From Atherinomorus stipes (Eukaryota; Chordata; Actinopteri; Atheriniformes; Atherinidae): a DNA stretch of 64,000 bases. Each line of letters begins with the position of its first letter. Position 1 is the first letter of the stretch. Position numbers and translations under genes: made by a program. The notes beneath the pieces are model-generated. The model made no database searches, was not told the origin of the DNA, and saw nothing but the letters and a program-made list of their open reading frames with translations. The stretch lies in contig JALJCO010007877.1 in the NCBI GenBank assembly GCA_023101725.1, forward strand, positions 518,234 through 582,233, written 5' to 3'. This document shows, one piece after another, positions 45,856 through 57,900 of this stretch.

Positions 45856-46195
45856 ATGTTCTGTGACCCTTTGGTGACTGATTTGGGGTGGCAGGTCATC
45901 CCCCAGTCATTTGTCATTGTGTCTTTGGGCAAGACATTTCACCCTCCTCTCCTCCAGCGATGGCATTGCTGGTGTATGAATGCACATGGATGTTTCGGTT
46001 GTGGTCGGAGAGACGTTGGGGGGCGTTGGCTTCCTTGTTTCTGTCAGTGTGCCCAGGAAAGTGAACCATCACCAGGTATAACTGAGGAATGGATGAATTA
46101 TGGATACAATGCCAGCGCTTTGAGAGCCCATGAAGTGTTGAATCTAAGCCACTATTATTCTTTCCCAACCATCCAAATTGTTAAGGTAAAGGAAA
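45856..46195 (+). repeat. Dispersed LINE/SINE-type repeat fragment
   Basis: Contains the series tgtctttgggcaagacattt, tggtcggagagacg, ttctgtcagtgtgcccagg, and caatgccagcgctttgagag. These are landmarks of a very common fish dispersed repeat ending in 'aagcgctttgag'. The 115-codon open frame across it is repeat-borne. Confidence 0.6.
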
Positions 46196-46670
46196 CAACT
46201 TAGTTTAACAGACTGTATGATGTATTGCTTCATGATATTTTTTTTTTCTGGGTTCAAAAGTTGCCAACTTTGCAAAACAGAGTAAATCTCCACAGACTCC
46301 CATGTTAAAAAACGCCAACTTCACAGCAGAAATAAACATGTTTACAGCCTGGTTCAGTAAATCATTTTGGGTTTGAAAGGTCAAGTTTACCTTCATGCCA
46401 AATGTGAGTAGGTGACTTTTTTTTTATTATTTTTTTTTATAACTGATCGGTTTAGATGTTATTTAATCTTGAAATTAAACATAAAGGGGTGTGTCTTTTT
46501 GATTGACAGGCAGCTGGCTGCTGGTGGTAGCTGGGATGGTTAGTAGTTAACTCACTGTTCACTCCTAGGAAGGCCTCAGCCCGCAGCAGAGTAGCACAAC
46601 AGTGGTGTTTATCTGGCTAACATCAGGTTTGCGCCTGTCTTTCCTTTAGCCCGGCTATCTTTGGGGACAT

Positions 46671-48224
46671 TCGGACAGAGAGGTTCTAAGAACACAGTTC
46701 CAATAACTACGCGTACCGAGTTTAGTTATAAGAACTACCCTTTGCCTTCAGTGTGCGTTCGCACATGAGGGAGGACCTTGGTAAGGACCATGTGTGACGC
46801 AATCGTTGTGACAGCGACAAATTTATGCCCCAGCAGATCTAATACAAAACTGAGATCTCATCTCTTTTATTCAAAGTTTATTATAAAAGCTAACTTACCA
46901 GCTTTCCCTCCCTTTCCCTTGTTTACCTTTTGTTGAAGTGCGCCCAGAACTTTAGTGGACGGTCCATCTACTAAAGTGTCCGGGCGGCAGCTGCAGATTC
47001 TACTGCTATACTTTGCAGCTGTGTTTGGTCATTAAATCAAGTAAGGGATAATGTATGGAACGCAGGTCATTATTGGGAAATACTGACTGAAAGGGCAAAT
47101 GCAGACCCCTCCACTTTGCGTTGGGGTCTGCATTTGCCCTGAAGGTCAGTATTTCCCAATAATGACCTGCGTTCCATACATTCTCCCGCTTATTATACGA
47201 CTACTTGCAAATGATAAAATACAAATCAAACTCTTCTATTTTTGCGAGGGTTAAATAGCCTTCTGATGTTTTACGCTCAGATTAAAATAGTTTCCCTCAG
47301 TCGAGGCCAGGTCGGGGATCTTGTTGCTTAGCAACGTGTGTTAGTTGAGTGACGGCGGCTGGAATTTGTGCTAGCACCTTTGGCTAGCACCGGCTATTCC
47401 TGTATATTGAGCTGGACATTTCCTCCTCTGCTGTTCTGATGTTTTACGCCAAGAATAAAATAGTTCCCCACAGTCGGGCACCTGTTTGTAACAGTTCTTA
47501 CAAATATATATAACTAAACCTGTTAGTCAGACCAGTATCAGGAAGCCTAGGTGCGACTCCAGGGCCTGATGGATCCCTCCACAGTCAAGTATCCTGGGTT
47601 GACTCGCCACTGAACCCTCGAGGTTCAGAACTCTGTAATCTTGTTCTGGTTAAAAAAAACAATCTAGGCACACAGTGCAAAGCACTTGGAGGGATATTAT
47701 GATCACCGTAAGACCACAGGTTAAAAAAAAAAAAAAAAAAAGATCCGTTGCCATTGACAGCGGTCATTAAATGTTGGGAAAACCCATTCAAGTCAACGGA
47801 GCATTCAACAGCATTCTAAAGAGCCGTATGATAATATGAAAATAATTGCTTTTGGACATTTCAAAATAGTTATAGATTCTGGTCGTCCACCATTGTGATC
47901 AATTTAATACTGAATTGGTACACTCCTATTGTAATAGTTCTTGTTGTTATTACGATCTTGGTAAACAGGTAAACAGCTGTGAGACTTTTTAAATATGGCG
48001 GGGCTGGAAAAAGCGGAGCTCACGCAAGGGGCGCGTCTTGCCAGTTCTACCAATCACCAAACGTATGAATTTCAGTTCCTATGGAACCCTGAAAAGACCC
48101 GGAGTAGGAGCTAAAAAGGTTATAGGAACCGAGGTCCCTAGTTCCTATATGTTCGAACGCGCAATAAAACGGCCTGGTTCAAAAAAGGTTATAGGAACTC
48201 CAAAAGGTTCCTACAATCTGAATG
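46671..48224. mobile_element. 1.55-kb non-autonomous element inserted in R3
   Basis: The left end GACATTCGGACAGAGAGGTT ... cagttccaataac and the inverted right end (ggcgcattcagattgtagga ... agttcctataacc) form an imperfect TIR of about 40 bases. The words 'gttataggaac' recur near the right end. No transposase frame. Confidence 0.65.
47050..47182. repeat. 133-bp near-perfect palindrome
   Basis: AATGTATGGAACGCAGGTCA and onward pairs with its inverse up to 47182. Arms are about 60 bases with at most a 1-2 base mismatch or bulge, and the loop is about 12 bases around tccactttgcgtt. It sits inside the 46671-48224 element. Confidence 0.95.
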
Positions 48225-48370
48225 CGCCTTTTGTTTGCTCCTGTTTACCTGGTAGCTCAATTGGAGTCGGAGTGCTCCTCTATTTGCCCATTTTAGTATT
48301 TTCCAGGAGTGACAACACACAGTAAGATGGCAAAGGTGGGAACTGGCTTCACTTTAGCTCTTCAGAAAAC

Positions 48371-49453
48371 AACTGTATACTTTCATCTTATTTTAACTGT
48401 CAGCGTTTCAGCCACTACATCCCTTCAGTCACAACCCACAGCTCGTGGCTAAGGATGACGTTATTTTAACTTGTAAATCAACAGCTCCACATTTGTGCTT
48501 TCTGAGCCCTCCCTTCACCATGAATGGCCTTGTGCAAAGAATGCCTTCCAAATATGCCCGTTAATCTTCTGCTCTTACTACCTTCAGCCGTGAACTGGAA
48601 ACTCGCCCCCAACCCAGGGAGGGCAATCCAGCCTTACTGTCTGAGCACTTTGGGTGCCAATTTTCATCCTGGTTGCTTCACACTCATCTGAAAAACCATG
48701 ATATGCCCTGCCTGGACCACAACTCTAAGATCAGATAATAAAAACAGATCAAATAACAAGGAGATTAACATTTGCCTTGTCTGAAATGAAAAGACATTTT
48801 TAAATGTGGTGAAAAGAAGAAAAGAAAAAAAAAACACTGTGTAGTCCACTTTATACAGCTTTGCTGGCCTTTCTGTCTGTTTTCTAGTTTTTATTTCCTG
48901 CAAATATGGACACACAATCAGTCCATGATAGAAATAAAGATGTGCAGTTTGGATACAGTCTTCCACATGAATTAAACAGATATTTCATAGCTGAACACAT
49001 TGCATGTGCGGATACTCACTTAGAGGAATTAGTCATACACCCACACAAGCGTGCAAACACAAGTAGCGCTGCAGGATAATCCCAGTGTTCTGGTTGGGGC
49101 CTTATCTGGGGGAATGGTGGATCAGAGTCTTGATTCGTTTCCCCTCTCTTGTCAGACTAAGGAGTTCTTTGCTTGGGGACAAGACGTTTTGCATATCAAG
49201 ACCTTCTGTAACAAGAAACACAGCAACGTCATCCTGCATTTTTAACACAAAGAGTCTTGTCTGTAATCATCTTGTCATTTCCAGAAATATGGAAGTATAG
49301 TCATTAGATTACAGTATCTTTTCCCAGGTTTGTTGTTTAGAAGCACCACTGCTAAGCCATTTTTAGTATTATGTGAGCATGACAAGTACCATCAGCTCCT
49401 TGTAATACTAACTGACAGATGAGAGGAGAGTACTCAGGTGTTTCTTTTAACTT
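48371..49453. other. Gene-free spacer
   Basis: Nothing recognised. Confidence 0.45.
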
Positions 49454-49655
49454 TTAAAGGGCCCTCTCTCACCTTTTAATGCCATGTCATATTAGGTGAT
49501 GTCTCTTGGGACAGAGCCTTAATAATGGAGATGAGCGGAACTGCCGGTGCAAGGGAATAGGTGTTTTATACTGACAGGCATGGAGAGGAGATATCAACGC
49601 TGGAGGAAAGTAAGAGTGGCAGCTTTTACCCACTATCACCTGAGGTGCCCTTTAA
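49454..49655. mobile_element. Candidate 202-bp MITE, TTAAAGGGC ends
   Basis: TTAAAGGGCCCTCTCTCACC at the left and ggtgatagt-type inverse at the right (cactatcacctgaggtgccc TTTAA). Only the outer 9-10 bases pair well, so this is tentative. Confidence 0.5.
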
Positions 49656-51165
49656 AAAAATATTATAAGACCTGAACATTGTTGAAAATAGCCTCCTAAT
49701 GCCTCAGGTTTTCTGAAAACCTTGACAGAATTGGTAATGTTCTGCAAACCTCTGTCTCTCAGCTCTAAAATAAAACATCCTCTAAGAGTTTAACATTTTG
49801 CTTTTATTAATTTAGTAAATCATGTTCATTTATATTCATAAAAGAAAAAAAACATTACAAATTCAGGGAGTCCAGATTAAATAATGAATTGTATTTGCAG
49901 ACATACTTAATGATTTCAAAGTCACCCAAAAAACTGATTAAAGCCCCTCTTAAGGGTGACACATTGATATTCAATTTATTTTACTCAAATTTAGCAAGTA
50001 AATATTACTATAATTATTTTTCATGGATGTAAAGTAAAATAATTTCATAGCAACATTCAACTCAAATTTAATGAGTTTGATAGACTTATTTACATATTTT
50101 CTCATCATGCATTGCAATAATGTCTGTCCTTTCTGTACCGCAAGTTAAATGTCTATGTAATCTCATAACTCTCTCCCCGTCTCTTTTACATCCTATGTCC
50201 GAGCATTGCTATTGCAAACTCTGCGCTGAATAACTACGTCTACCAACTACACAAGGAAGAGATCAGCAGGATGGCATCTAATGACAGGGTTTAGTCATTC
50301 ACACATTCTTAACAGTTGTGACTTGATTGTAAAATATTAACCTCTATCTTTAATTAAAATGTTTAAATTGAGACAAATAAACATAGAACGCACTGATCTG
50401 CATGATTTTGTGTTGAAGTAACATAAATTATTTACATTATTTAATTATTTACTGAATGTGATTATTTCCATTTAAAACAATTGAATGAAAACGTGTTCGA
50501 CTAACTCAATTATATTACGATGCATGAATAGATAAAATTTGAGTTCACCTTGGATGGAAAAACTGCCCTCATTGACTTGACCCAATAAATCATTTCTTTG
50601 AGTGAGTTTTTCTCTATTATAAATGAAGATATGGAGAAGAAATGTTTCCATATATAAGAGAGAATAAGATAAGAACTCAATTTTTGTTTTACAACCGCCA
50701 ATTTAAAAAAAATTTGGAACAGACCCACCAAAATTTAACAACTAATCGGGTTGATTGGCAACAGGTTAGTATAAAAGGAGCATTTCAGAGAGGCAGAGTC
50801 TCTCAGATGCAAAGATGGACTGAGGTTTGTAGCCAGTGTGGTTTAAATTAAGGTCATGTCCTTACAGAGATGAGCTGAGATGTATTTGCTCAGGTTTTTC
50901 ATAATTCTGGGGCTTCATTTGTATGAAACCAGTGTTTTGGGCATCTTGTGCATCTTTTTTATTAATTAAACATGTTTAAAATGCCACAGCGCAGATGATC
51001 CATCCTCTTTCTTTTTCTATAAAGGAAGGCTGTTGGTAATTACCTTAACTTTGTTTTTTATCAAAGGAGAGGAGTCAGCCAGAATGCATCATTTATGGTT
51101 AGAAGCAATAATGAAAGAATAAAACAAGGTTTTAACACAGTGGCTGTTTGGTAGTTGCATGAACG
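49656..51165. other. Gene-free spacer
   Basis: Very AT-rich with no gene or repeat structure recognised. Confidence 0.45.
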
Positions 51166-51169
51166 AGAC

Positions 51170-52365
51170 CCTTGGGGAAAATAGGTTGGGAACCACTGTG
51201 CTACAAGATCTATCAAAAAATTGTGGATCAATTTCAGAACAATGTTTCCCGACCTAAAATTGTGAAGACTGAAGATCCCAACATCTGAAGTGCATAATAT
51301 CAAAAGATTCAGAGAACCAGGAAGAAGCTCCGTGCACACAGGAACTGGGCCAAAGGTCTACATGCCTGGGTTCCCAGGCAGCAACGCATTAAAAACAGGC
51401 ATGATTCTCCACTGGAAATTACTTCATGGGCTCATAAACATTGGGAAATCGCTGTCTTTGAACATAGATGCAGGTTAAAGTTCTGTCAGGAAGACAGCAT
51501 AATCAACCTGATACAGAAATGCTTGGCCAAACCTCCTTTAATGCTTGTTCACACAAGCAGTGTTTGATCTGCTTTAAACAAATCCTAGTCCGCTTTCATG
51601 GATAGTCTGGTCTGTTTGGAGCACTGTGAACTTGCATTTAGACTCTGGTGCTGACCAAAGAAATGGACTCTGAAAACTGAGACACTCTGGTCCCTTGCAA
51701 GTGAACTCTGGTACATTGCCCTGACAGTGTGAAAGCAAACAGAACATGCAGTCAATCAAAGAGAGGAAGTGACGTAGGATGTGTGGTCGAGTAGCTCACT
51801 GCCTCTCCTGCTGCTCATATGGGACAGATTCTGGTGAAAACCGCAGCAGATTTGACCACCAAAGACTGAATACATTTATTATTGTCCCAGTGTTTACTTG
51901 TGATGAAGGAGCTAATGTTTGTCCTGGTCAATAAATGAGTTGGATTTTATTCTGCTTTCCTTTTGGCCAGTGTTCGTTTCAGGGCGTGCCCCCCCTTCCC
52001 CCGCCACCCCTAGCTAGCTGCAGCTAAAGCTGTAGGATATGGCTTGGCTGCTTGGAAGCAAAGTGGAAAACTGCTGTGTGGTCAGATGAATCAAAATGTG
52101 AAACTTTTGTCTGGAAAGCAGCTCAAGCCTAAGGCACTATGAGGTTGCATTAGTGCCTTAGGCTTGGGTACCCTATAAATATGGGAAAACTCCATCAATG
52201 CTGAAACCTACATAGATGATTTTGAACATCTGCTCCAATCCAGACAACTTCTTTTCTGGGAAGGCCGTGCATATTTCAGCAAGACAATGCCAAACCAGAT
52301 ACCCCATACATCTCAACATCAGAGAAGAGTCCACATGCTGAACTGACATGCCTGCTGTCCAACAA
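51170..52365 (+). pseudogene. Tc1/mariner-like transposase remnants, interrupted
   Basis: 51190-51480 carries broken helix-turn-helix-like pieces (tctatcaaaaaattgtggat ... HNIKRFREPGRSSVHT). 52055-52365 carries catalytic-domain pieces: KTAVWSDESKCETFVWK (first aspartate region) and IFQQDNAKPDTPYISTS (second aspartate region). Both are + strand and plausibly one element, split by about 0.5 kb (51535-52045) of unrelated sequence. Many frameshifts; inactive. Confidence 0.65.
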
Positions 52366-52980
52366 TGAGCGGCAACTTCCGGTGGCCAACTAGGTTACCC
52401 GGAGGAAGATAATATTTGTAGTTCTATCTTTATCCACTAGGGGCTGGCTCCAAAACAGAGCAAATCCCTATAGACCCCCATGTTAAAAAGGCCATCTTCA
52501 CAGCAGAAATAAACACGTTTACAGCCTGTTTCAAAAAATCATTTTAGGTTTAATACGTCAAGTTTACCTTCATGTCAACTGTGAGGGGGTGAATTTATTG
52601 ATAACTCATCTGTTTAATCTTGAAATTACTCATATTTATGGGCGTGTCCTTTTGATTGACAGGTAGCCTGCTGACCAGTGGCTCCTAGTTAGCTCATTGT
52701 TTGCTCTCGGTAAGGTCTCAGTCTGTAGCAGAGTTGTACAACGGCGGTTTTTAGTCACAGCTAATAGCAAATCTGAGGGTGTCATTACTCCACTGCTTAG
52801 GGGGCTAATCTTCGTTCCTGTTAGTTTCGAGTTAACTCGATTAGCATTTAACCCAGATTATATCAGCTGTCAATCATTTGCCCTTTTGATATTTTCTGGG
52901 AGTGACGACATACGCAATGCGGTGAAGATGGCTACGATGGTTACGCCCAACTGGCTTCATTTTTAGGTTTTCAAAAACCA
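52366..52980 (+). repeat. Dispersed repeat family R3, uninterrupted copy
   Basis: Reference copy for the family in this window: ggcaacttccggtggccaac at the left, ccactaggggctggctccaa, gattgacaggtag, then aactggcttcatttttagg at the right. Shows what the 46250-48370 copy looked like before its insertion. Confidence 0.75.
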
Positions 52981-54400
52981 ATGGCCTACGTTAGGCAGAA
53001 GGTTTGTCCCCCCCCTTTTTTTACGGTCTCTGATTATGGCGTTAAATGGAGTCATTTGGAGTCACAACAAATCCAGTTCTAATGGGACTGGATTTCTATA
53101 GAGCACTAATTTGTGCTCTTTGCATTATGCAATACATTTTCTTTCACAAGCTCACTTCTTTGATTCATTTATTGTATATGGACATTAATGAACAGACATA
53201 AAATGCTCATGAACGTAAACATACCAGAATGTAACAACCGAATGAAACATACTCTCACATCATTCTTATTTGAGTATGTGGCTGCTGTTAAAGATCTGTT
53301 CTGATTGCCAGCCAGTTATGTGTGGTTAAAAAACTTTGGTGTCGCATGTTGACACATTTACTGGCAGATCCTTGGCTGCTGTGTCACTTCCAATAGCTAA
53401 AAACTGACTTGAAACTCGCTAGCTTTTGGCTAAGAATGAGAATTCTAAGTGGTTACAACAACAGTTGTTACAATCCTCTGACGACCTCAACATCTAACAC
53501 ATACTTTAGTACCTCAAACAAAGTCTTACTTGCTAATAAAATCATATCATGGGTTGTGTCGCCATGGTAACCTTAAAAATAGAAGAAAAACTGCAGCCTT
53601 ATAGCAACTAGCCATATAGTGTACAAAACAAGCAAACAAAAAAACCCTGTCAGTAACCTGCTTGACAGACTTTTGCAAAATTTTCCCATCAACCTTTGAG
53701 ACCAATAAATATGGATTTCAATGAATGCAGAAGTAATTGCTAAGGGGTGCTAACCAAACATCAGCATGCAAGATTGTTACAATATCAATCTCCCTCCACA
53801 GCTATTAGCTAAGTCCATTTGAACCAGCTGGTTTAAGTTTGTACTATAAAACAACACAGTTCACTCAACAGATATCAAAATCTCGTCTCAGGTGATTTGT
53901 GAATGACTGGTGTTAGTTATAATAGTAGTAGTAGAAGTGACCTTTATTTAAAACCAGGTAAGTCAGTTGAGGACCGCTTCTCATTTACAATGACATCATT
54001 TATAATGACGTGTTCTCCTCCCTTCACACTGTTAAACAGCATTCTCAATCTGACTTGACCTTGAACCCGGTAAACAGGGAAAGTAAACTGCAGATGTGGG
54101 CAGAGACAGCTAAACAAATAACTGAACAAAACAGAGACCTGCAAAGCTGCAGCAGGTGGTCTGCTGTCTGCGTGTGTGAAGGTTTTAGGAAATGATGAAA
54201 GAGAGAGGTGCTGCACACAGGTGCATGTCACTCTGAGCTGAGATCAGAAGTGCTAAGTGAGAGGAATTTGGTGAGGAGGACATGTGTGAGAGCGTGCCAC
54301 TGTGTGTATATCATGTGCGCCTGTCCATGTCTGTCAACGGTTGAATGACTGAGTGCAGCAACAGCTGTGACAAGCTGCGTGATCACACATTCGGCGACAT
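52981..54400. other. Gene-free spacer upstream of mrtfa
   Basis: No gene or clear repeat structure recognised. Confidence 0.45.
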
Positions 54401-54849
54401 TTGACACACATGAAGGCACACACACGTCTTAGTCTTGCAGCAATGGGTGAAGCTCTTCTACAGCTGCCCATTAGCTCTGAGAGATCGGATTCATACGCTC
54501 CAATTGTTGACCATTATTGAGTAGTTCTTTTTTTTTTTTAAAAAGAAAAGGTTGGAATCTGCAGTTCTGTTGGAGACACATTTCTTTTGATCAACTTTGA
54601 TTGGTGAAACTTTGCAGAACCTTTCCTTTTGCACATTTCTTCACTTTGAAGGACATTTCTTTATTTCACCCACAACTGCGGTGTCCCGCAGCTTAGCTTC
54701 ATAAGAGGATTGCACTGCTCTGTTTTGTGGATGTACAGACTGTGACAGCAGAAATCCAGCAACTGAACTTGAAGCTTCTTGATGTCATTATTCTTTCGTG
54801 GATGATGATGCAGGCTGAGTAGTTTTTCTCTAGTTTGATCGCACTCGCC
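54401..54849 (+). other. mrtfa: Probable 5' untranslated region or promoter-proximal part of mrtfa
   Basis: Directly precedes the first coding exon. An in-frame TAG at 54820-54822 closes the frame upstream of the ATG. No clear TATA box. The transcription start cannot be placed from sequence. Confidence 0.4.
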
Positions 54850-54979
54850 ATGTTGAAGCACCTGCGGCGTGTCCACATCGACCCTGCCCCTTTCAGGCCT
54901 CAGCCAATCAGAAGCAGCATGGATGAGAGAGCCATACGGTTTGAGTTAGAGCGCCAGGCCTGCCAGAGTCTCAGAAAAG
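54850..54979 (+). CDS. mrtfa: mrtfa first coding exon
   Basis: Forty-three codons plus one base, ending AGAAAAG|GTGGGA. The donor is usable but not strong. The acidic/arginine-rich stretch DERAIRFELERQACQSL is the pre-RPEL region of long MRTF isoforms. Confidence 0.8.
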
Positions 54980-57900
54980 GTGGGATACCTGTTGAGTGTT
55001 ATGCTTCCTGTTGCACATTCAAAAGCCACATTTGCAACACAAGACATTTTTATTTTTTTGACTGTTACAGTTACATTTGTCCAAATATTAACACATTTGG
55101 ATGAAATATACATATCAAAATGCTCTCTTGGTATTTGTATGTAAAAACAACCCTGCTCTGAATAGGTCTTCCCCCAGGTGCCATCCAGGCTTATTTTTTG
55201 CACTGAGGCATGAAGTGGATCAAATGCTCGACACGTGGCTGGGTTACAGTTGGGGCTCGGCCAGCCTGGGTGCAGCACACTTTGCCTTGAGTGCATGAAC
55301 TCAGCAACCCATAGTGCAGCTGTAGTGGTGGAGGCCTTGAACTATAGCAAGTTGGAAAGAAATGAGTTAGGCTTGAACTAAGAAGGGACAGATTCCAGGA
55401 TACTTCTCGAGGCGTAGAATGTGATCACATCGTGTCAAGTACTAAAAATGAGATTTTAAAAGTTTTTGTAATTAAAGATTACAAAAATTGACTATACTTA
55501 ACCAGCCTTCGGTCTTCCTGTAGGCATGAACTGAGAGGAAATTATGAAGGTGAGGAACTACCATATAGTCATCATCAGATTACCCATTCATAATCTTTTT
55601 AGTACTTCTCTATCTATCAAAGTATTCAAAAAGTTTTTGCTTGTGTTTTAATTAAACACAATATCATAAACACAAGATTGGTATCAGCTAATAATAGCTG
55701 AATATCGATATCTGTCCCGATATACAGTAATTAATCAATATGTATCACGCGTTGCCTGTTGATGAACCTGTGGAATGCTGTTCGTTGTTTGTTTGTTTTT
55801 CTGTTTTTTTAATTCATGTGGCATGGGAGTATCATAAGGTCGTGCCCACCGCGCAATGTTTTGATGTGTCCGGCAACTGCTTGATCTGCAGCAGATGCAG
55901 CAGAAGTATTTTTCAAATTTTGCACAATGAATGAATATTGCATCATTTCAGCTTTAATATCAGTATCGGTTATCGTCCAAATGAGTTGAAAAATATCAGC
56001 ATATTGCATATCAGCCAACAATCCAATATCGTGCATGCCTAGATTTTATTCATCATGGAAACTGATACCCCTCAAAAATACAAGCTTATGAGGCCCTGCT
56101 GTAAGTGTGGGGGCCACAAACTGTCCCAAAGTGAATTCTAATATTTGTTTTAGGGTGAGTTTCTCGTTATGAGCGGGTATGGAGTAAGGTTATGTGTTAG
56201 TGGAATTTTCCTGTGATATTATCAGAAATATGGGTGCAAATACTTCTTTCTACATATTTCAAGATGGGAACCAAAACCTGACCCAAATTATGATGACATC
56301 CTTATGAGGATTACAATTTCTGCCACTCAGGTTACAAAAGCTTATATTTATTATGCAAAGTGTAATAAAAGTTACATGTCGTACACATTGAGACAAAAAT
56401 CTTTGCATATTTTTCTTTTGCTTGAGTAGATTTGCTGTAGTTTCCTGCAACAATCCAAACACAAGCATGTTTGGTTGAATACTGATTGACTAAGATGTGA
56501 CCGTGCACATCTATCTCTGCTTGCTAGCACTTTCACGGACTGGCATCTTGTTCGGTATACACCGATCATCACCCTGTTGGGATTTACTGGGATCGTCCTG
56601 AGACTAAGAAAGAAACAGTGGTTACATAATATAATACCAAAACTTATAGTAGTATAGTATGGCTTTTTTGTTGTAATAATATAACAATTAGAACTAATCT
56701 AGTCTAGGAGTGTTGAGAAAAAGTACGCCTGCTGCTGTGCAGAGGTATTTGTGGTATTTATGTGATGACCACTCCTTTTCAGAATAGATATTGTGTCAGC
56801 GTATTTCATCACTCTTCTTCTGTCTCCTGCTGTTTGAAAACAAGTGTTTTGTGTGTGTTTGTGCAGGTTTGGGTACATGACGTGTATGTTTGTGTTTTTG
56901 TGAGGATGCACGTTCATGGTGCTACTGTAAGCAGTAGTATCAAGAAGTGTGTTTTTTGTTTGTGCATGGTTAATGCACGCTGCTGTGTTTGTTTTTGTCT
57001 ATTGCAAACATTATGTATGGGTGTAATCAGTGTCTGTGACAATGTTTGTTTTAGCAGTCTGCTCATGCTTGCCTGCAGGAGCCAGCTAAATCTTTGCTTA
57101 TGCCAAGGGGGAGAAACTGAACCATCCTGTGTCGGCTTCATCTTCATTCCAGAAATCAAAGGCGTATGAACATTTTTATCGCAGGACACACTTAAAAGGC
57201 TGTTTGCAGATTTCTGGGGACAGAAAATGTAGGCTATTCTCAGTCCTCTGAGTATACTTTTTTCCTGTTGAGTTTATAGACGTGACATAAATAAAGAAGA
57301 AAAGAGGGGCTGATTCATGACAAAGATAAAAGCTCTCTGTGCACTGACTGAGATTTAAGGGGCATGAAAAATGGGGGGAAATAAGTGACAAAGCTGGGCT
57401 GCAGTCAAACAGATGAGGCAGATTTGGTTTTTGAAGAATAATTTTGCTTTTTATAGAGGAGGATGGTATCTTCTGGAGAGACAGATTTGGGTGAGATTTG
57501 GGCAAAAAGCTCTAATAAAAATTTTCTCATTGATTAGAAAGATTTGCTCAGGTTTTTCCATATTTCTGCCATATTGTAACAACTGTTTAGGGGTATGTTT
57601 CTTTCCCTTATAAGACATTTCAATACATGCTGGTTTGTATTGAAATGCATTGTGCTACCTTTAACTACAGGTTTTTAAATAAGACATCAATCCCTTGTGT
57701 TTATGTTACTAGATGTTGTTTCACTTAATTTCAAGCTTTTGGTTTGCAAGTCTGACATATGAAATACTGCCTAGCTGTCACCCTTTACCACAGCTTTAAT
57801 GTTCAGTATCATGTCACCAAAGCTGTTGCCTTCAATCGCACTCTCACTATGTGAATATCCAGCAATGGGTAACTGATGCAGTGATTACTAATGATTGCAG

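Larger units (their letters stand above)
46250..48370 (+). repeat. Dispersed repeat family R3, copy split by an insertion
   Basis: The left part (46250-46630) matches 52430-52770. The right part (about 48235-48370: tttgcccattttagtatttt, aggagtgacaacacac, aactggcttcac) matches 52875-52965. About 1.6 kb present only in this copy separates them. Confidence 0.75.

Noticed and set aside
45856..46203. 115-codon open frame
   Set aside because: Overlaps landmarks of a common dispersed repeat; not a gene.
56762..57169. 135-codon open frame in the mrtfa intron
   Set aside because: Cysteine/valine-rich translation arises from a TGTGTTTGTG-rich stretch; no domain, no splice context.
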